Source of the DNA: DAOUKH01 sp965219875
GTDB taxonomy: Bacteria; Chloroflexota; Dehalococcoidia; SHYB01
Assembly: GCA_965219875.1 (NCBI GenBank)
Contig: CBDCOW010000005.1
Coordinates: 310,001-374,000, forward strand
Length of the DNA stretch: 64,000 bases
Direction of reading: 5' to 3'
Made by a program: the position numbers and the translations under genes. The notes beneath the pieces were generated by a model. The model saw only the letters and a program-made list of their open reading frames with translations, was not told where the DNA came from and made no database searches. Every line of letters starts with the position of its first letter. The first letter of the stretch is position 1. Of the stretch, positions 41,810 to 50,854 are shown piece by piece.

Positions 41810-42691
41810 ATGGCCCAGTCAACGGCGCAGAAGGTGAGCAACTGGGGACGATGGGGTGAGGACGATCAGAAGGGGATGCTCAACCTCCTCACCTCCGAGC
41901 ACGTCCTCAAGTCCCTGGCGATGGTGCGGAAGGGGAAGGTCTACAACCTGGCCGTCCCCCTGGAAGAGCGGGGCCCTCAGTTCCCCGAGTTCCACAAGAC
42001 CTGGCGGGTGACCCACTATGCGAACGACCCCTCGCCCGATGGCTTCGGCATCGCCGACGACGTGGTCATGATGGAGGCCCATTCTGGCACCCACATCGAT
42101 TCCCTGGCCCACGCCTGGCGCGGCGGCCAGATGTACAACGGCAAGGACTGGCGGAGCGCGGTGAGCAGCCGGGGCGTCCAGTGGGGCTCGGTAGACACGA
42201 TCGAATGGATCATCGGCCGCGGCATCGTTCTGGACGTAGCGGCAGCCAAGGGAGTCGAGTACCTGGAGCGGGGCGAGGTTGTCACGCCGGAGCTGTTGGA
42301 TGCTGCCTCCGAAAAGCAGGGCACTGAAGTGAGTCCCGGCGACATTCTATTGATTCACACCGGTTGGCACCGCGTCTTCTTCACCGACCGCGCCTATTGG
42401 GACACGGGGGAACCCGGACCGGACGCCGGCATCGGCCCCTGGCTGAAACAGAAGGATGTGGCCGTGCTTGGCGCCGATACGCCGGGGATCGAGGTGATGG
42501 AGCTGCCTATCGGTGACGGCGACCTCCCCGTCCACGCGCTTACGCTCCGGGACCTCGGCGTGCCGCTGCTCGAGAACGTCGATCTGCGGGCGCTGGTCGA
42601 GGACCAGGTCTTCGAGTTCCTGTTCGTCGGAGCTCCGCTGCGCCTCGCCAACGCCACCGGCGCCGGTATGACGCCGCTGGCCCTCGTCTGA
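41810..42691 (+). CDS. Cyclase family protein (kynurenine-formamidase-like metal hydrolase)
   Basis: A 293-residue cyclase-family enzyme (KynB-like). The metal motif HSGTHIDSLAH is at residues 91-101. PDGFGIADDVVMMEA precedes it, and GDILLIHTGWHRVFF and GADTPGIEVMELP follow. Relatives hydrolyse formylkynurenine, isatin or cyclic amides using Mn2+ or Zn2+. AAGGAGG lies 8 bases upstream of ATG 41810. It is the last gene of the DUF1989-PPOX-cyclase set. Which amide or lactone it opens is not visible. Confidence 0.87.
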   Translation: MAQSTAQKVSNWGRWGEDDQKGMLNLLTSEHVLKSLAMVRKGKVYNLAVPLEERGPQFPEFHKTWRVTHYANDPSPDGFGIADDVVMMEAHSGTHIDSLAHAWRGGQMYNGKDWRSAVSSRGVQWGSVDTIEWIIGRGIVLDVAAAKGVEYLERGEVVTPELLDAASEKQGTEVSPGDILLIHTGWHRVFFTDRAYWDTGEPGPDAGIGPWLKQKDVAVLGADTPGIEVMELPIGDGDLPVHALTLRDLGVPLLENVDLRALVEDQVFEFLFVGAPLRLANATGAGMTPLALV

Positions 42692-42891
42692 CCCTAGGTG
42701 CGGAGCCCCGGACGGCCGGCCGGCCCAGCGCGAATCACGCTCCAGCCTTGCTTTGCCACTACAGAAAGTGGCGTCATCCTGCTGAGGAGTCACCGGCGAC
42801 GTGCCAAGTCAAGCTCGCCTACTTGTGCGTCGACAGCAGTATCGGCCCTATCCAACGATCTGTATCCGTGAAGCGCTGCACTCCTCCAAGG

Positions 42892-43122
42892 TCATCGCCC
42901 GTCCCAGGACGCTTGCTCACGGTATGACAGCCACCTCTTGAGGACCTGGTAGCCGCCGACCTTGTAGCTCCAGACCGCGGCGGGGACGTTGCGCCAGTAG
43001 CGGCGGTCGTTCAGGTAGACGTCGAACGTCATGCCGCCGAGCGTGGGCACAACCTCGCCTAGGGCGGCGCGCTCCTCCGACGTATACCCGCGCCCGACGA
43101 CGCGGCCCTGTCCGGGCATCAC
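42892..43122 (-). pseudogene. C-terminal remnant of a type ISP restriction-modification methylase
   Basis: A 76-codon fragment reads ...RGYTSEERAALGEVV then FDVYLNDRRYWRNVPAAVW and GGYQVLKRWLSYREQ. This series is the hallmark of the C-terminal end of type ISP (and some BREX-like) adenine methylase/restriction proteins, whose full length is over 1000 residues. Upstream the same frame stays open for some 25 codons of Pro-rich text without a start. No helicase or methylase motifs lie nearby. I take it as the leftover of a lost or rearranged gene. Confidence 0.6.
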
Positions 43123-43180
43123 CCAGCCGAGCGGATGGAGGACCTGGTCTGGCGGGGGAAAGGCCGGAGGGAGGGCGAGG

Positions 43181-43196
43181 GCGATTCGCGAATCGC
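43181..43196. repeat. Perfect 16-bp palindrome
   Basis: GCGATTCGCGAATCGC is a perfect palindrome 118 bases before the -10 box of the membrane-protein gene. It could be an operator or a member of a dispersed intergenic repeat family; no second copy was found in this window. Confidence 0.5.
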
Positions 43197-43299
43197 TTCT
43201 ACGGGAGGGGAGGAATTCCCGCTTCCGTCGGCATGACGGATGCGGGAGCGTTGCGCGAGGGTCTCCGTTGGCAGAGGGAGTGAGACCTTCGCCCCCTGC

Positions 43300-43305
43300 T
43301 ACAAT
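43300..43305 (+). promoter_or_regulatory. -10 box (TACAAT) for a near-leaderless mRNA
   Basis: TACAAT ends 8 bases before ATG 43314, so transcription would start at or very near the start codon, with no room for a ribosome site. Confidence 0.5.
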
Positions 43306-43313
43306 GGCGCCCC

Positions 43314-43928
43314 ATGGAGCCGTCGCGGGAAACGCTGTGGACGCCGTCGCGGATCGCGCTGACCGCGCTGCTCTTCGCCATCATCGTTGTCGCCGTCATC
43401 GCCATGATCTTCGTCATCATCGGCGAGTTCGGCACGGTGCAACAGCGGATCCTCGCCACCGTGGGGGCCATCGCGGGAATGGTATTCCTTGGCGCGCCAG
43501 GCGCGAATGCGATGGAACGCGGCCTGCGGGCGTTGGGCTGGTCCGGAGTCCTCTCCTCCGCCGCCATAGCCGTGCTGGTGATCGTCCTGATTTGGGGCGG
43601 CGAAGCCATGTTGTCCGAGGCCTATGGGAGGGCGTCGGGGATCATCGCCACACTGGCCGTGGCAACCAACCTCGCCGCCCTGATGAGCCGGCTCGCGGCG
43701 AGGCCCGGCCTCCCGCACCGGCTGCAACTTGGCTCCTACGGGCTTACCGCCGTCACCGCGCTCCTGATCATCGTCGGCATTCTTGCCCAGTTCGACATGG
43801 GGCGTTACTGGATCGCCGTCACGGTGTGCGCGATCCTGCTTGCCGCCGTCACCCTCGCCGCTCCCGTCGCCGACCGGCTGGCCGGGGCCGTCGTGGGCCG
43901 CGTTGACACCCCCCAGGGTCGGGCTTAG
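43314..43928 (+). CDS. Integral membrane protein of unknown function
   Basis: A 204-residue protein with five or six hydrophobic helices (for example ALLFAIIVVAVIAMIFVII, SAAIAVLVIVLIWGG and AVTALLIIVGILAQF) and short basic loops. I do not recognise a family. No signal cleavage site or catalytic motif is seen. The -10 box at 43300 predicts a leaderless transcript starting at this ATG. A CoA-transferase gene follows 68 bases later on the same strand. Its role is unknown. Confidence 0.7.
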   Translation: MEPSRETLWTPSRIALTALLFAIIVVAVIAMIFVIIGEFGTVQQRILATVGAIAGMVFLGAPGANAMERGLRALGWSGVLSSAAIAVLVIVLIWGGEAMLSEAYGRASGIIATLAVATNLAALMSRLAARPGLPHRLQLGSYGLTAVTALLIIVGILAQFDMGRYWIAVTVCAILLAAVTLAAPVADRLAGAVVGRVDTPQGRA

Positions 43929-43996
43929 AGTACGCGCCATCCGGCCCCCGGCCTTACAGTCGTTCTCAGGGTTTCGCAGCCGGAACAGGAGGCGCA

Positions 43997-45220
43997 ATGA
44001 CCTCGGCCAACGGAGCGCGCTCCCCCCTCGACGGCATCACCGTGCTGGACATGACGATCTGGCAGAACGGGCCGTGGGCCACCGCCATGCTCTCCGACAT
44101 GGGAGCCGACGTCATCAAGGTCGAAGACCCGGTGAAAGGCGACCCGGGCCGCGTGACCCGCGTCTACCTCCCCATCGAGCGTCCGGTCAACCACTACTTC
44201 CAGACGATGAACCGCAACAAGCGGGCGATGACCATCGACCTGAAGAAGGAGGAGGGGCGCGAGATCTTCTACCGCCTCGTCGAGAAGGCCGACGTGGTGA
44301 CGCAGAACTTCCGCAAGGGCGTCGTCGAGAAGCTCGGCGTCGACTACGAGACGGTGCGCAAGATCAACCCGCGCATCATCTACGGCTCGTCGAACGGCCT
44401 GGGGCCGAAGGGCCCCGACGCCAACCTCGGCGTCATGGACATCCTCGGATCGGCGCGCAGCGGCCATATGTGGCTCATGAGCCACGACGAGGAGGGCAAC
44501 GTGACCTACCGGGTCGCCGGCGGCCAGGCCGACCAGGTCGGCGCCGTCGTCCTCGCCTATGGCGTGCTCCTCGGCATCATCGCCCGCGAGCGATTCGGCA
44601 TAGGGCAGCACGTCCAGACCTCGCAGCTCGGCTCCGTCGTCATGATGCAGGCCCTCGCGCTCAACGGCTATCTCCTCAACGGCGACCTCCCCAAGAACCC
44701 GCCGCGCGAGACCACTCAGAACGCCCTGTGGAACATCTACAAGTGCGGCGACGGGAACTGGCTCGCCATCGGCTGCCCTCAGTCCGACCGCTACTGGAGC
44801 GATTTCACCCGCGTCATGGACATCGCGCACCTCGAAGACGAGCCCCGGTTCAAGGACCACAACGCCCGCCAATCGAGCTCAGAGGAGCTCATCCGTATCC
44901 TCGACGAGATCTTCCTCACCCAGCCACGCGACCACTGGCTGAAGGAGTTCGCGGCGCGCCAGATATCGAGCGCCCCCGTCCAGGATTACCCCCAACTGCG
45001 CCACGATCCGCAGGTGTTGGAGAACGGCTACATCACGCAGGTGCCGCACCCCGAGCTCGGCGAGATCACCGAGGTCGGCGTACCCGTCGCGCTGAGCGAG
45101 ACCCCCGGCTACGCCCGCCGCTCCGCCCCCAAGTTCGGCGAGCACACCGAAGAGGTCCTGCTCGCCAACGGCTACGACTGGGAGCAGATCGAAGGCTTCC
45201 GCGAGCGCGGGGTCATCTAG
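43997..45220 (+). CDS. CaiB/BaiF CoA-transferase (class III)
   Basis: A 407-residue class III CoA-transferase. TVLDMTIWQNGPWATAMLSDMGADVIKVEDPVKGDPGR, NRNKRAMTIDLK and VVTQNFRKGVVEKLGVDYE are standard. ANLGVMDILGSARSG has Asp at the likely catalytic position. GGAGGC precedes ATG 43997. Two thiolase-like genes, a DUF35 gene and a double CoA-transferase follow on the same strand (45265-50574), so it probably activates the acid that this unit breaks down. Substrate unknown. Confidence 0.9.
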   Translation: MTSANGARSPLDGITVLDMTIWQNGPWATAMLSDMGADVIKVEDPVKGDPGRVTRVYLPIERPVNHYFQTMNRNKRAMTIDLKKEEGREIFYRLVEKADVVTQNFRKGVVEKLGVDYETVRKINPRIIYGSSNGLGPKGPDANLGVMDILGSARSGHMWLMSHDEEGNVTYRVAGGQADQVGAVVLAYGVLLGIIARERFGIGQHVQTSQLGSVVMMQALALNGYLLNGDLPKNPPRETTQNALWNIYKCGDGNWLAIGCPQSDRYWSDFTRVMDIAHLEDEPRFKDHNARQSSSEELIRILDEIFLTQPRDHWLKEFAARQISSAPVQDYPQLRHDPQVLENGYITQVPHPELGEITEVGVPVALSETPGYARRSAPKFGEHTEEVLLANGYDWEQIEGFRERGVI

Positions 45221-45264
45221 GCGCGCTTCCGCGGACTCTGTCAAGAACAAGCAAGCATATCTCC

Positions 45265-46455
45265 ATGGCCAAGACTCCCCTCCAAGACGTAGCCGCCATC
45301 ACCGGCATCGGCCAAACGGAGTTCTCCCAAGGGCTCAACCGCAGCGTCATGGACATGACCGCGGAGGCCATCTTCAAGGCCATCGACGACGCCGGCCTCA
45401 AGCCCGGGGACATCGACGGGATGTCCCGCTACCACATGCAGGACGAGTGGGAGAACTGGGTCCACGGCACCGTCGGCCTCGGCGAGATTACGTACTACGC
45501 CGACCAGCCCCACGGCGGCGGCTCCTACGGCGGGGTGATTCTCTCCGCCGCGATGGGCGTCGCCTCCGGCCTCTGTAACCACGTCATCGCCTTCCGCTCC
45601 CGCGCCCGCGGCCGCAAGTCCGTCTTCGGCCCCGGCGGGGATCAGGGCGGGCGTCCGTGGGAGAAGGTGGAGGCCCGCATCCCCGGCACGATGCAGTACT
45701 TCCGGCCGTTCGGCATGATGAACCCGGTGCAGGAGATGGCCTGCATCGCGCAGCGCTACATGCACGACTACGGCATTACCGAAGACCACTTCGCCAACGT
45801 CTCCATCGCCATGCGGAAGCACGCCGTCCGCAACCCGCTGTCCGTCATGGGACGACGCGGCCCGATCACCCGCGAGGAGCACCACGAGTCGCGCGTGATC
45901 GCCGATCCCATCCGGCTGCTCGATTGCTGCATTGAGACCGACGGCGCCGTCGCGGTCGTCGTCTCCCGCGTCGAAGAAGCGCGGAACCTGCGACACGCGC
46001 CCGCCATCATCCACGCCGTGGCGCAGCATACGCAGCCGGCTCACTACCATCTCACCGAGTGGTGGCGCTGGAAGCGGGACGACATGGCCCTGGAGCTCGG
46101 GCGCCGTCTCTTCGAGCATTCGGACTTCAAGCCCGGCGACATCGACGCCGCCATGCTGTACGACCACTTCACGCCCATGGTGCTGCTAGCCCTAGAGGAC
46201 TTGGGCTTCTGCGAGCGCGGCGAGGGCGGCGCCTTCTCCGAGAACGGCGCGCTCGAAGGCCCGGATGGGCGGCTGCCGGTGAATACGCACGGCGGGCAGC
46301 ACTCGGAGGCGTTCATCCACGGCTTCAACAACGTACCCGAGGCGGTCCGGCAGATTCGCGGGACGTCGACGACGCAGGTGCCGGACGCGAAGGCCGTCGT
46401 CGTCTCGGCGGCCAGCAGTGACCCGACCGGCGCCTTCATCCTGCGGGCGGACTAA
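45265..46455 (+). CDS. Thiolase-like protein (SCP-x/Ltp2 type), first copy
   Basis: A 396-residue thiolase-fold protein. AAITGIGQTEFSQGLNR and AIFKAIDDAGLKPGDIDG open it, and NTHGGQHSEAFIHGFNNVPEAVRQIRG is the C-terminal block of lipid-transfer-type thiolases. The nucleophile region reads QPHGGGSYGGVIL, without the reactive Cys of true thiolases. Ltp2-type proteins, which also lack it, act as retro-aldolases with a DUF35 partner. ATG 45265 follows the CoA-transferase by 44 bases. The next gene is a close paralog. Confidence 0.87.
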   Translation: MAKTPLQDVAAITGIGQTEFSQGLNRSVMDMTAEAIFKAIDDAGLKPGDIDGMSRYHMQDEWENWVHGTVGLGEITYYADQPHGGGSYGGVILSAAMGVASGLCNHVIAFRSRARGRKSVFGPGGDQGGRPWEKVEARIPGTMQYFRPFGMMNPVQEMACIAQRYMHDYGITEDHFANVSIAMRKHAVRNPLSVMGRRGPITREEHHESRVIADPIRLLDCCIETDGAVAVVVSRVEEARNLRHAPAIIHAVAQHTQPAHYHLTEWWRWKRDDMALELGRRLFEHSDFKPGDIDAAMLYDHFTPMVLLALEDLGFCERGEGGAFSENGALEGPDGRLPVNTHGGQHSEAFIHGFNNVPEAVRQIRGTSTTQVPDAKAVVVSAASSDPTGAFILRAD

Positions 46456-46465
46456 GAGGCTCTTC

Positions 46466-47662
46466 ATGACGAAGCTGTGGTGGCAAGACCAGGCGGCGAT
46501 TACCGGCATCGGCCAGACGGAGTACTCGCGCGGCCTGAACCGGTCCGAGTGGGACATGGCCGCCGAGGCCATCTTCAAGGCCATCGACGACGCCGGCCTC
46601 AAGCCGGAGGACATCGACGGACTCTCGACGTACAACCTCCAGTACGAGGGCTTCAACAACTACATGTACCAGCTTCTAGGGCTGGGCAACATCAGCTACT
46701 ACGTGTCGCAGCCCCACGGCGGCGGCTCCTACGCCTCGACGCTGGCCCACGGGGCCCTCGGCGTGGCCGCGGGTCAGTGCAACCACCTCGTCGCCTTCCG
46801 TTCGCGGGCACGGGGGCGGAAGTCCGTCTTCGGGCCCGGCACCAACGAGGGTGGGCGTCCGTGGGAGAAGGTCGAGCCCCGCCTCCTCAACGGCTGGCAG
46901 TACCACGTCCCCTTCGGCCTCCAGAGTCCGGTGCAGGAGGCCGCCGCGATCACCACGCGCTACATGCACGACTATGGCTGGACCGAAGACCACCTCGGCA
47001 ACGTGGCCGTCGCGCTCCGCACGCACGGGTCGCGCAACCCCAACGCCGTGATGCGCGCCCCCATCACGCTCGACGACCACAACAACTCGCGCATGATTTC
47101 GTCTCCCCTCCGTCTGCTCGATTGCTGCATCGAGACCGACGGCGCCTGCGCCGTCGTCGTCTCCCGCGCCGACTACGCCAAGGACGCGCCGAACCCTGCG
47201 GCCTACTTCCACGCCTACACCCAGAGCAACCAGCCCGCCCACTACCAGCTCACCGAGTGGTTCCACCGCGGGCGGTGGGACCGCGACGTCACGGGCCCGC
47301 GCCTCGGCGAGCGGCTCTTCGCCCAGTCCGACTTCACTCACGACCAGATATCGGCGCTGATGGCCTACGACCACTTCACCTCCTTCGTCATCCTTTCCAT
47401 CGAAGACCTCGGCTTCTGCGGACGCGGCGAGGGCGGCGCCTTCACCGAGGGCGGCGCACTGATCGCACCCGACGGACGGCTGCCGGTGAACACCCACGGC
47501 GGCCAGCACTCGGAGGCCTTCATCCACGGTTTCAACAACGTAAACGAGGCGGTGCGCCAGATTCGCGGAACGTCCACATCCCAAGTCCCCGACGCCCAGG
47601 CGGTGGTCGTCATCGAGGCGCTCAGCGACCCCTGCGGGGCATTCATCCTACGGAGCAACTAA
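46466..47662 (+). CDS. Thiolase-like protein (SCP-x/Ltp2 type), second copy
   Basis: A 398-residue paralog of 45265, matching it over long stretches (AIFKAIDDAGLKP, HGGGSY, RARGRKSVFGPG, NTHGGQHSEAFIHGFNNV). It also lacks the nucleophilic Cys (QPHGGGSYASTLA). The two differ at many places, for example TEWFHRGRWDRDVTGPRL against TEWWRWKRDDMALELG, so they arose by an old duplication and may form a mixed dimer. ATG 46466 lies 10 bases after the first copy's stop. A DUF35 gene follows 18 bases downstream. A C-C bond-cleaving step on an acyl-CoA is the likely role, by inference. Confidence 0.87.
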   Translation: MTKLWWQDQAAITGIGQTEYSRGLNRSEWDMAAEAIFKAIDDAGLKPEDIDGLSTYNLQYEGFNNYMYQLLGLGNISYYVSQPHGGGSYASTLAHGALGVAAGQCNHLVAFRSRARGRKSVFGPGTNEGGRPWEKVEPRLLNGWQYHVPFGLQSPVQEAAAITTRYMHDYGWTEDHLGNVAVALRTHGSRNPNAVMRAPITLDDHNNSRMISSPLRLLDCCIETDGACAVVVSRADYAKDAPNPAAYFHAYTQSNQPAHYQLTEWFHRGRWDRDVTGPRLGERLFAQSDFTHDQISALMAYDHFTSFVILSIEDLGFCGRGEGGAFTEGGALIAPDGRLPVNTHGGQHSEAFIHGFNNVNEAVRQIRGTSTSQVPDAQAVVVIEALSDPCGAFILRSN

Positions 47663-47680
47663 GTCAACGGAGCGGCCACC

Positions 47681-48124
47681 ATGATCCAGAGCACCCCCAA
47701 TCCCTCCTTCGCGCCTTATGCGGGGCTGCCCCTGCCTCAGCCTTCGTGGGACAACTACAAGTTCTGGGAGTACTGCAAGGCGCACGAGCTCCGCTTGCAG
47801 AAGTGCTCACAGTGCGGCGCGCTGCGCTACTATCCCCGGCCCGCCTGCCCTGAGTGTCACTCGATGGACTTCGAGTGGGAGGAGCTGAGCGGCAAGGGGA
47901 CGGTCTACAGCTACACCATCGCCCACCACCCCGTCCTGCCCTACTTCGCCGACAAGGTCCCGCTGCCGGTTGGCGTGGTGAAGCTCGACGAAGGCGAGGT
48001 CTACATGGTGGGCCGGCTCATGGACGTCGCTCCCGATGAGGTCGCCATCGGCATGGCCGTCGAGGTCGCGTTCGAGGACGTGGCCGAGGACATCAGCCTG
48101 CCCCAGTGGCGCAAAGCCTCCTAG
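47681..48124 (+). CDS. Zn-ribbon / OB-fold (DUF35) protein
   Basis: A 147-residue protein with a rubredoxin-like zinc ribbon (Cys42, Cys45, Cys56 and Cys59, in CSQCG and CPECHS) followed by an OB fold (GKGTVYSYTIAHHPV, PLPVGVVKLDEG). This is the partner type of SCP-x/Ltp2 thiolases and of the ChsH2 aldolase subunit in sterol side-chain breakdown. It lies directly after the two thiolase-like genes. The double CoA-transferase starts inside its last 19 bases. It probably binds CoA or acyl-CoA and holds the aldolase together. Confidence 0.9.
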   Translation: MIQSTPNPSFAPYAGLPLPQPSWDNYKFWEYCKAHELRLQKCSQCGALRYYPRPACPECHSMDFEWEELSGKGTVYSYTIAHHPVLPYFADKVPLPVGVVKLDEGEVYMVGRLMDVAPDEVAIGMAVEVAFEDVAEDISLPQWRKAS

Positions 48125-50574
48125 CCCCCGCCTTGGCCACTCAGCCGCCGCTAGCTCCTCTTCGAGGGGCGCTCGTGGTCGAGGCGGCGCGCGCCCACGC
48201 TGCCGCCTATTGCGGCAGACTTCTCCGCGAGCTTGGCGCGCGGGTCGTCAAGGTCGAGCCGCCGGAAGGCGACCCTTCGCGGGCTTACGGCCCCTTCCCT
48301 CCCACGGGCCCGGACCCCGAGGGCAGCGGCTTGTTCATCTACGGCAACGCCGGCAAGGAAAGCGTCGTCCTCGACCTCCAAACGGACACGGGGCAGCGGG
48401 ACCTGGCGGCCCTCACCGCGCGCGCCGACGTCCTGATCGACGACGCGTCATCCGGCGGCCTCGACTCCTTCGCGGCGGCGAATCCGGCCCTCGTGCGCGT
48501 CTCAATCACCCCGTTCGGGCTCACGGGACCTTACGCCGGCTGGAAGGCGGAGCACCTCACCATTTCACACGCCGGCGGCGAGGGCTACACCATGCCCGGC
48601 GCCATCGGCCATCCGCGGGAGGTCTTCGGGCAGAGGCCGCCGGTGCAGATCGGTGGCCTCATCGCCGACTCCACCGCCGGCCTCGTCGGCGCGATGGCGG
48701 CGTTGGCCGCGCTCGCCGCCCGGGACGCCACCGGCCTCGGGCAGCGCGTGGACGTGTCACGGTGGGAGGCCGAGCTGCTCGCCAACCGCCAAAGCCTCGA
48801 CTTCGGCGTCAACCGAGGCCGACCCTCAGCCCGCTACGGCCCCAGTACGCCCAACCAGGTCCTCTTCCCTTGCAAGGACGGCGTGATTTTCCTCACGTTC
48901 CACCGGCAGGAGCAGTTCGAGCGCCTGACCACGCTCATGGAGCGCCCCGAGCTCGCCGCCGACCCTCGCTTCGCCACCGTCGAGGCCCGCCTCGCCAACC
49001 TCCCCGCCGTCTTCGATGAGATCGCCGGCTGGCTCGCCGATAGGGAAGGTGAAGCCGTCTTTGACCTTATGGAAAGCCGAGGCATGATCGCGGCCTACTT
49101 CCCCACGCCGCCCCAGGTCGCCGCGAGCGAGCAGGCGCGCGCCATCGGACTCTTCGGCGAGGTCGAGCTCTCCAGCGGCGCCCGTTTGCGGCTTCCCCGA
49201 CCCTTGTACTTCTCTACTCTGCAGGCGACCGACAAGCGAGACGGGGCCCAAGCAGGCGAAATGCCCCGGGCGCCCCGCCTCGGCGAGCACACCGCCGCCG
49301 TCCTCGCCGAGGTCGGCCAGCCAAGCTCGGCTCCATCCAACCTACGCCCGACACCCCGGCGCCGCCCCACGCTGCCGCTCGAAGGCGTCCGCATCCTCGA
49401 GTTCACCTGGATCCTTGCCGACCCCTTCGCCACGCACCTCCTCAGCTGCCTTGGCGCCGAGGTTATCAAGGTCGAGTCTTCGCGCCGCCTCGATACGGCG
49501 CGATTCGAGAACTTCGTGCCCGTCCCCGGCACCGATCCCGACCGCTCTCACGACTTCGCCTACGTCAACCTGAACAAGCAGAGCATCGTCCTCGACCTTA
49601 AGCGTCCCGATGCGCTCGACGTGGTCTATGACCTCGTCAAGACGTGTGACGCCGTCGTCGACAACATGCGCCCCGGTGTGATGGAGACGCTCGCGCTCGG
49701 CCCCGACGTGCTGCGCCAACACAACCCAACGCTGGTGACGCTCTCCGCCTCGGGCTTCGGGCCAGTCGGTCCGCGCAAGGACTACCCCGCTATCGCCGCC
49801 GTTTTCGCCGGGTCGAGCGGCCTCGGCAGCATCACCGGCTACGCCGACGGCCCGCCGACGGTGACGCAGACGCCGGTGGACGTGCGCGCCTCGACGTCCA
49901 TCGCCTTCGCCCTCCAGGCGGCGCTTCTCGACCGGGCGCGGACGGGACGGGGGCGGCACGTCGACGTGGCCTCTTTCGCATCGATCGTCTGCCTGATCGG
50001 CCATGTCTTCGCCGAGCCGCAGCTCACGGACCGCGACCCCCAGCGCGCGGCCAGCGCGCACCCCTGGATGGCCCCCCACGGCGTCTACCGCTGCGCGGGC
50101 GACGACCAATGGGTTAGCGTCGCCGTGGCGGATGACGCAGCGTGGGCGGCATTGTGCGGGGTCATTGGGCACGCCGGACTTGCGGCCGATCCTCGCTTCG
50201 CCGACGCCGAAGCGCGTAAGCGGAACGAGGTCGCCCTCGACGCCATCATCAAGGCATGGACGAGCGCTCTCCCGCCGATGGAGGCGGCGCGGCGGCTCCA
50301 AGAGACCGGCGTCGCCGCCTTCCCCTCCATGAGCAACCTCGACATCCACGGCGACCCACACCTTCGCGAGCGCGGCTACTTCGGGCGCGCCGAGCACCCG
50401 GGCCTGGGGCCGCTCGTCACCATGCGCCCACCTTGGCGCTTCGAGTCCTTCGACGGCCACGTCCGCCGCCCGGCGCCGCTTCTCGGCGAGCACACCCGCG
50501 CGGTCCTTAGCGAGCTCGCCGGCTACACTCCCCAAGCCCTCGACGCCCTCGAGGACACCGGCGTCTTTGTGTAA
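48106..50574 (+). CDS. Fused double CaiB/BaiF CoA-transferase (class III)
   Basis: An 822-residue protein of two class III CoA-transferase domains (about 20-405 and 420-822). Domain 1 has GARVVKVEPPEGDPSRAYG and AEHLTISHAGGEGYT; domain 2 has GVRILEFTWILADPFATHLLSCLGAEVIKVESSRR and FRYVNLNKQ-like YVNLNKQSIVLDL. The catalytic-Asp segments read KAEHLTISHAGG (Glu-His) and DYPAIAAVFAGSSG (no acid at the usual place). So neither domain has the standard Asp. The start at GTG 48106 overlaps the DUF35 gene. It resembles the fusion at 2686. It might use other residues or bind CoA without transfer. Confidence 0.88.
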   Translation: MAQSLLAPALATQPPLAPLRGALVVEAARAHAAAYCGRLLRELGARVVKVEPPEGDPSRAYGPFPPTGPDPEGSGLFIYGNAGKESVVLDLQTDTGQRDLAALTARADVLIDDASSGGLDSFAAANPALVRVSITPFGLTGPYAGWKAEHLTISHAGGEGYTMPGAIGHPREVFGQRPPVQIGGLIADSTAGLVGAMAALAALAARDATGLGQRVDVSRWEAELLANRQSLDFGVNRGRPSARYGPSTPNQVLFPCKDGVIFLTFHRQEQFERLTTLMERPELAADPRFATVEARLANLPAVFDEIAGWLADREGEAVFDLMESRGMIAAYFPTPPQVAASEQARAIGLFGEVELSSGARLRLPRPLYFSTLQATDKRDGAQAGEMPRAPRLGEHTAAVLAEVGQPSSAPSNLRPTPRRRPTLPLEGVRILEFTWILADPFATHLLSCLGAEVIKVESSRRLDTARFENFVPVPGTDPDRSHDFAYVNLNKQSIVLDLKRPDALDVVYDLVKTCDAVVDNMRPGVMETLALGPDVLRQHNPTLVTLSASGFGPVGPRKDYPAIAAVFAGSSGLGSITGYADGPPTVTQTPVDVRASTSIAFALQAALLDRARTGRGRHVDVASFASIVCLIGHVFAEPQLTDRDPQRAASAHPWMAPHGVYRCAGDDQWVSVAVADDAAWAALCGVIGHAGLAADPRFADAEARKRNEVALDAIIKAWTSALPPMEAARRLQETGVAAFPSMSNLDIHGDPHLRERGYFGRAEHPGLGPLVTMRPPWRFESFDGHVRRPAPLLGEHTRAVLSELAGYTPQALDALEDTGVFV

Positions 50575-50854
50575 GGCACTTGCCGGAGGGAGGGCGGCCA
50601 CAAGAAACGCCCCTACGGGACGGGGAGAGACGCCCCTGGATGCGCGGGGCTGGTGGACTTCGATGACCCTTGGCGGTTGTCGGGCGGCCCCTCACCTCAG
50701 TGCTCTCCCGTTGGGAGAGGAGGCCGGAGGGACACTTAGAAGCGGAAACCCCTCTACCGCGTGGCGGCGAGGGGTCCGAGCGTGCGCGGTGTCTGGCGAT
50801 CCTGTGAAGAGCAGCCAGAGAGGCTAGGCCTCACCGACACACCGATAGATTGCT

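Noticed and set aside
43783..46455. An 890-codon frame joining an Arg-rich stretch to the first thiolase-like protein.
   Set aside because: The first half is an out-of-frame shadow of the CoA-transferase at 43997; the real thiolase starts at ATG 45265.
45265..47662. Assembly duplication as the reason for the two thiolase-like genes.
   Set aside because: The copies differ throughout in DNA and protein, so they are true, old paralogs.
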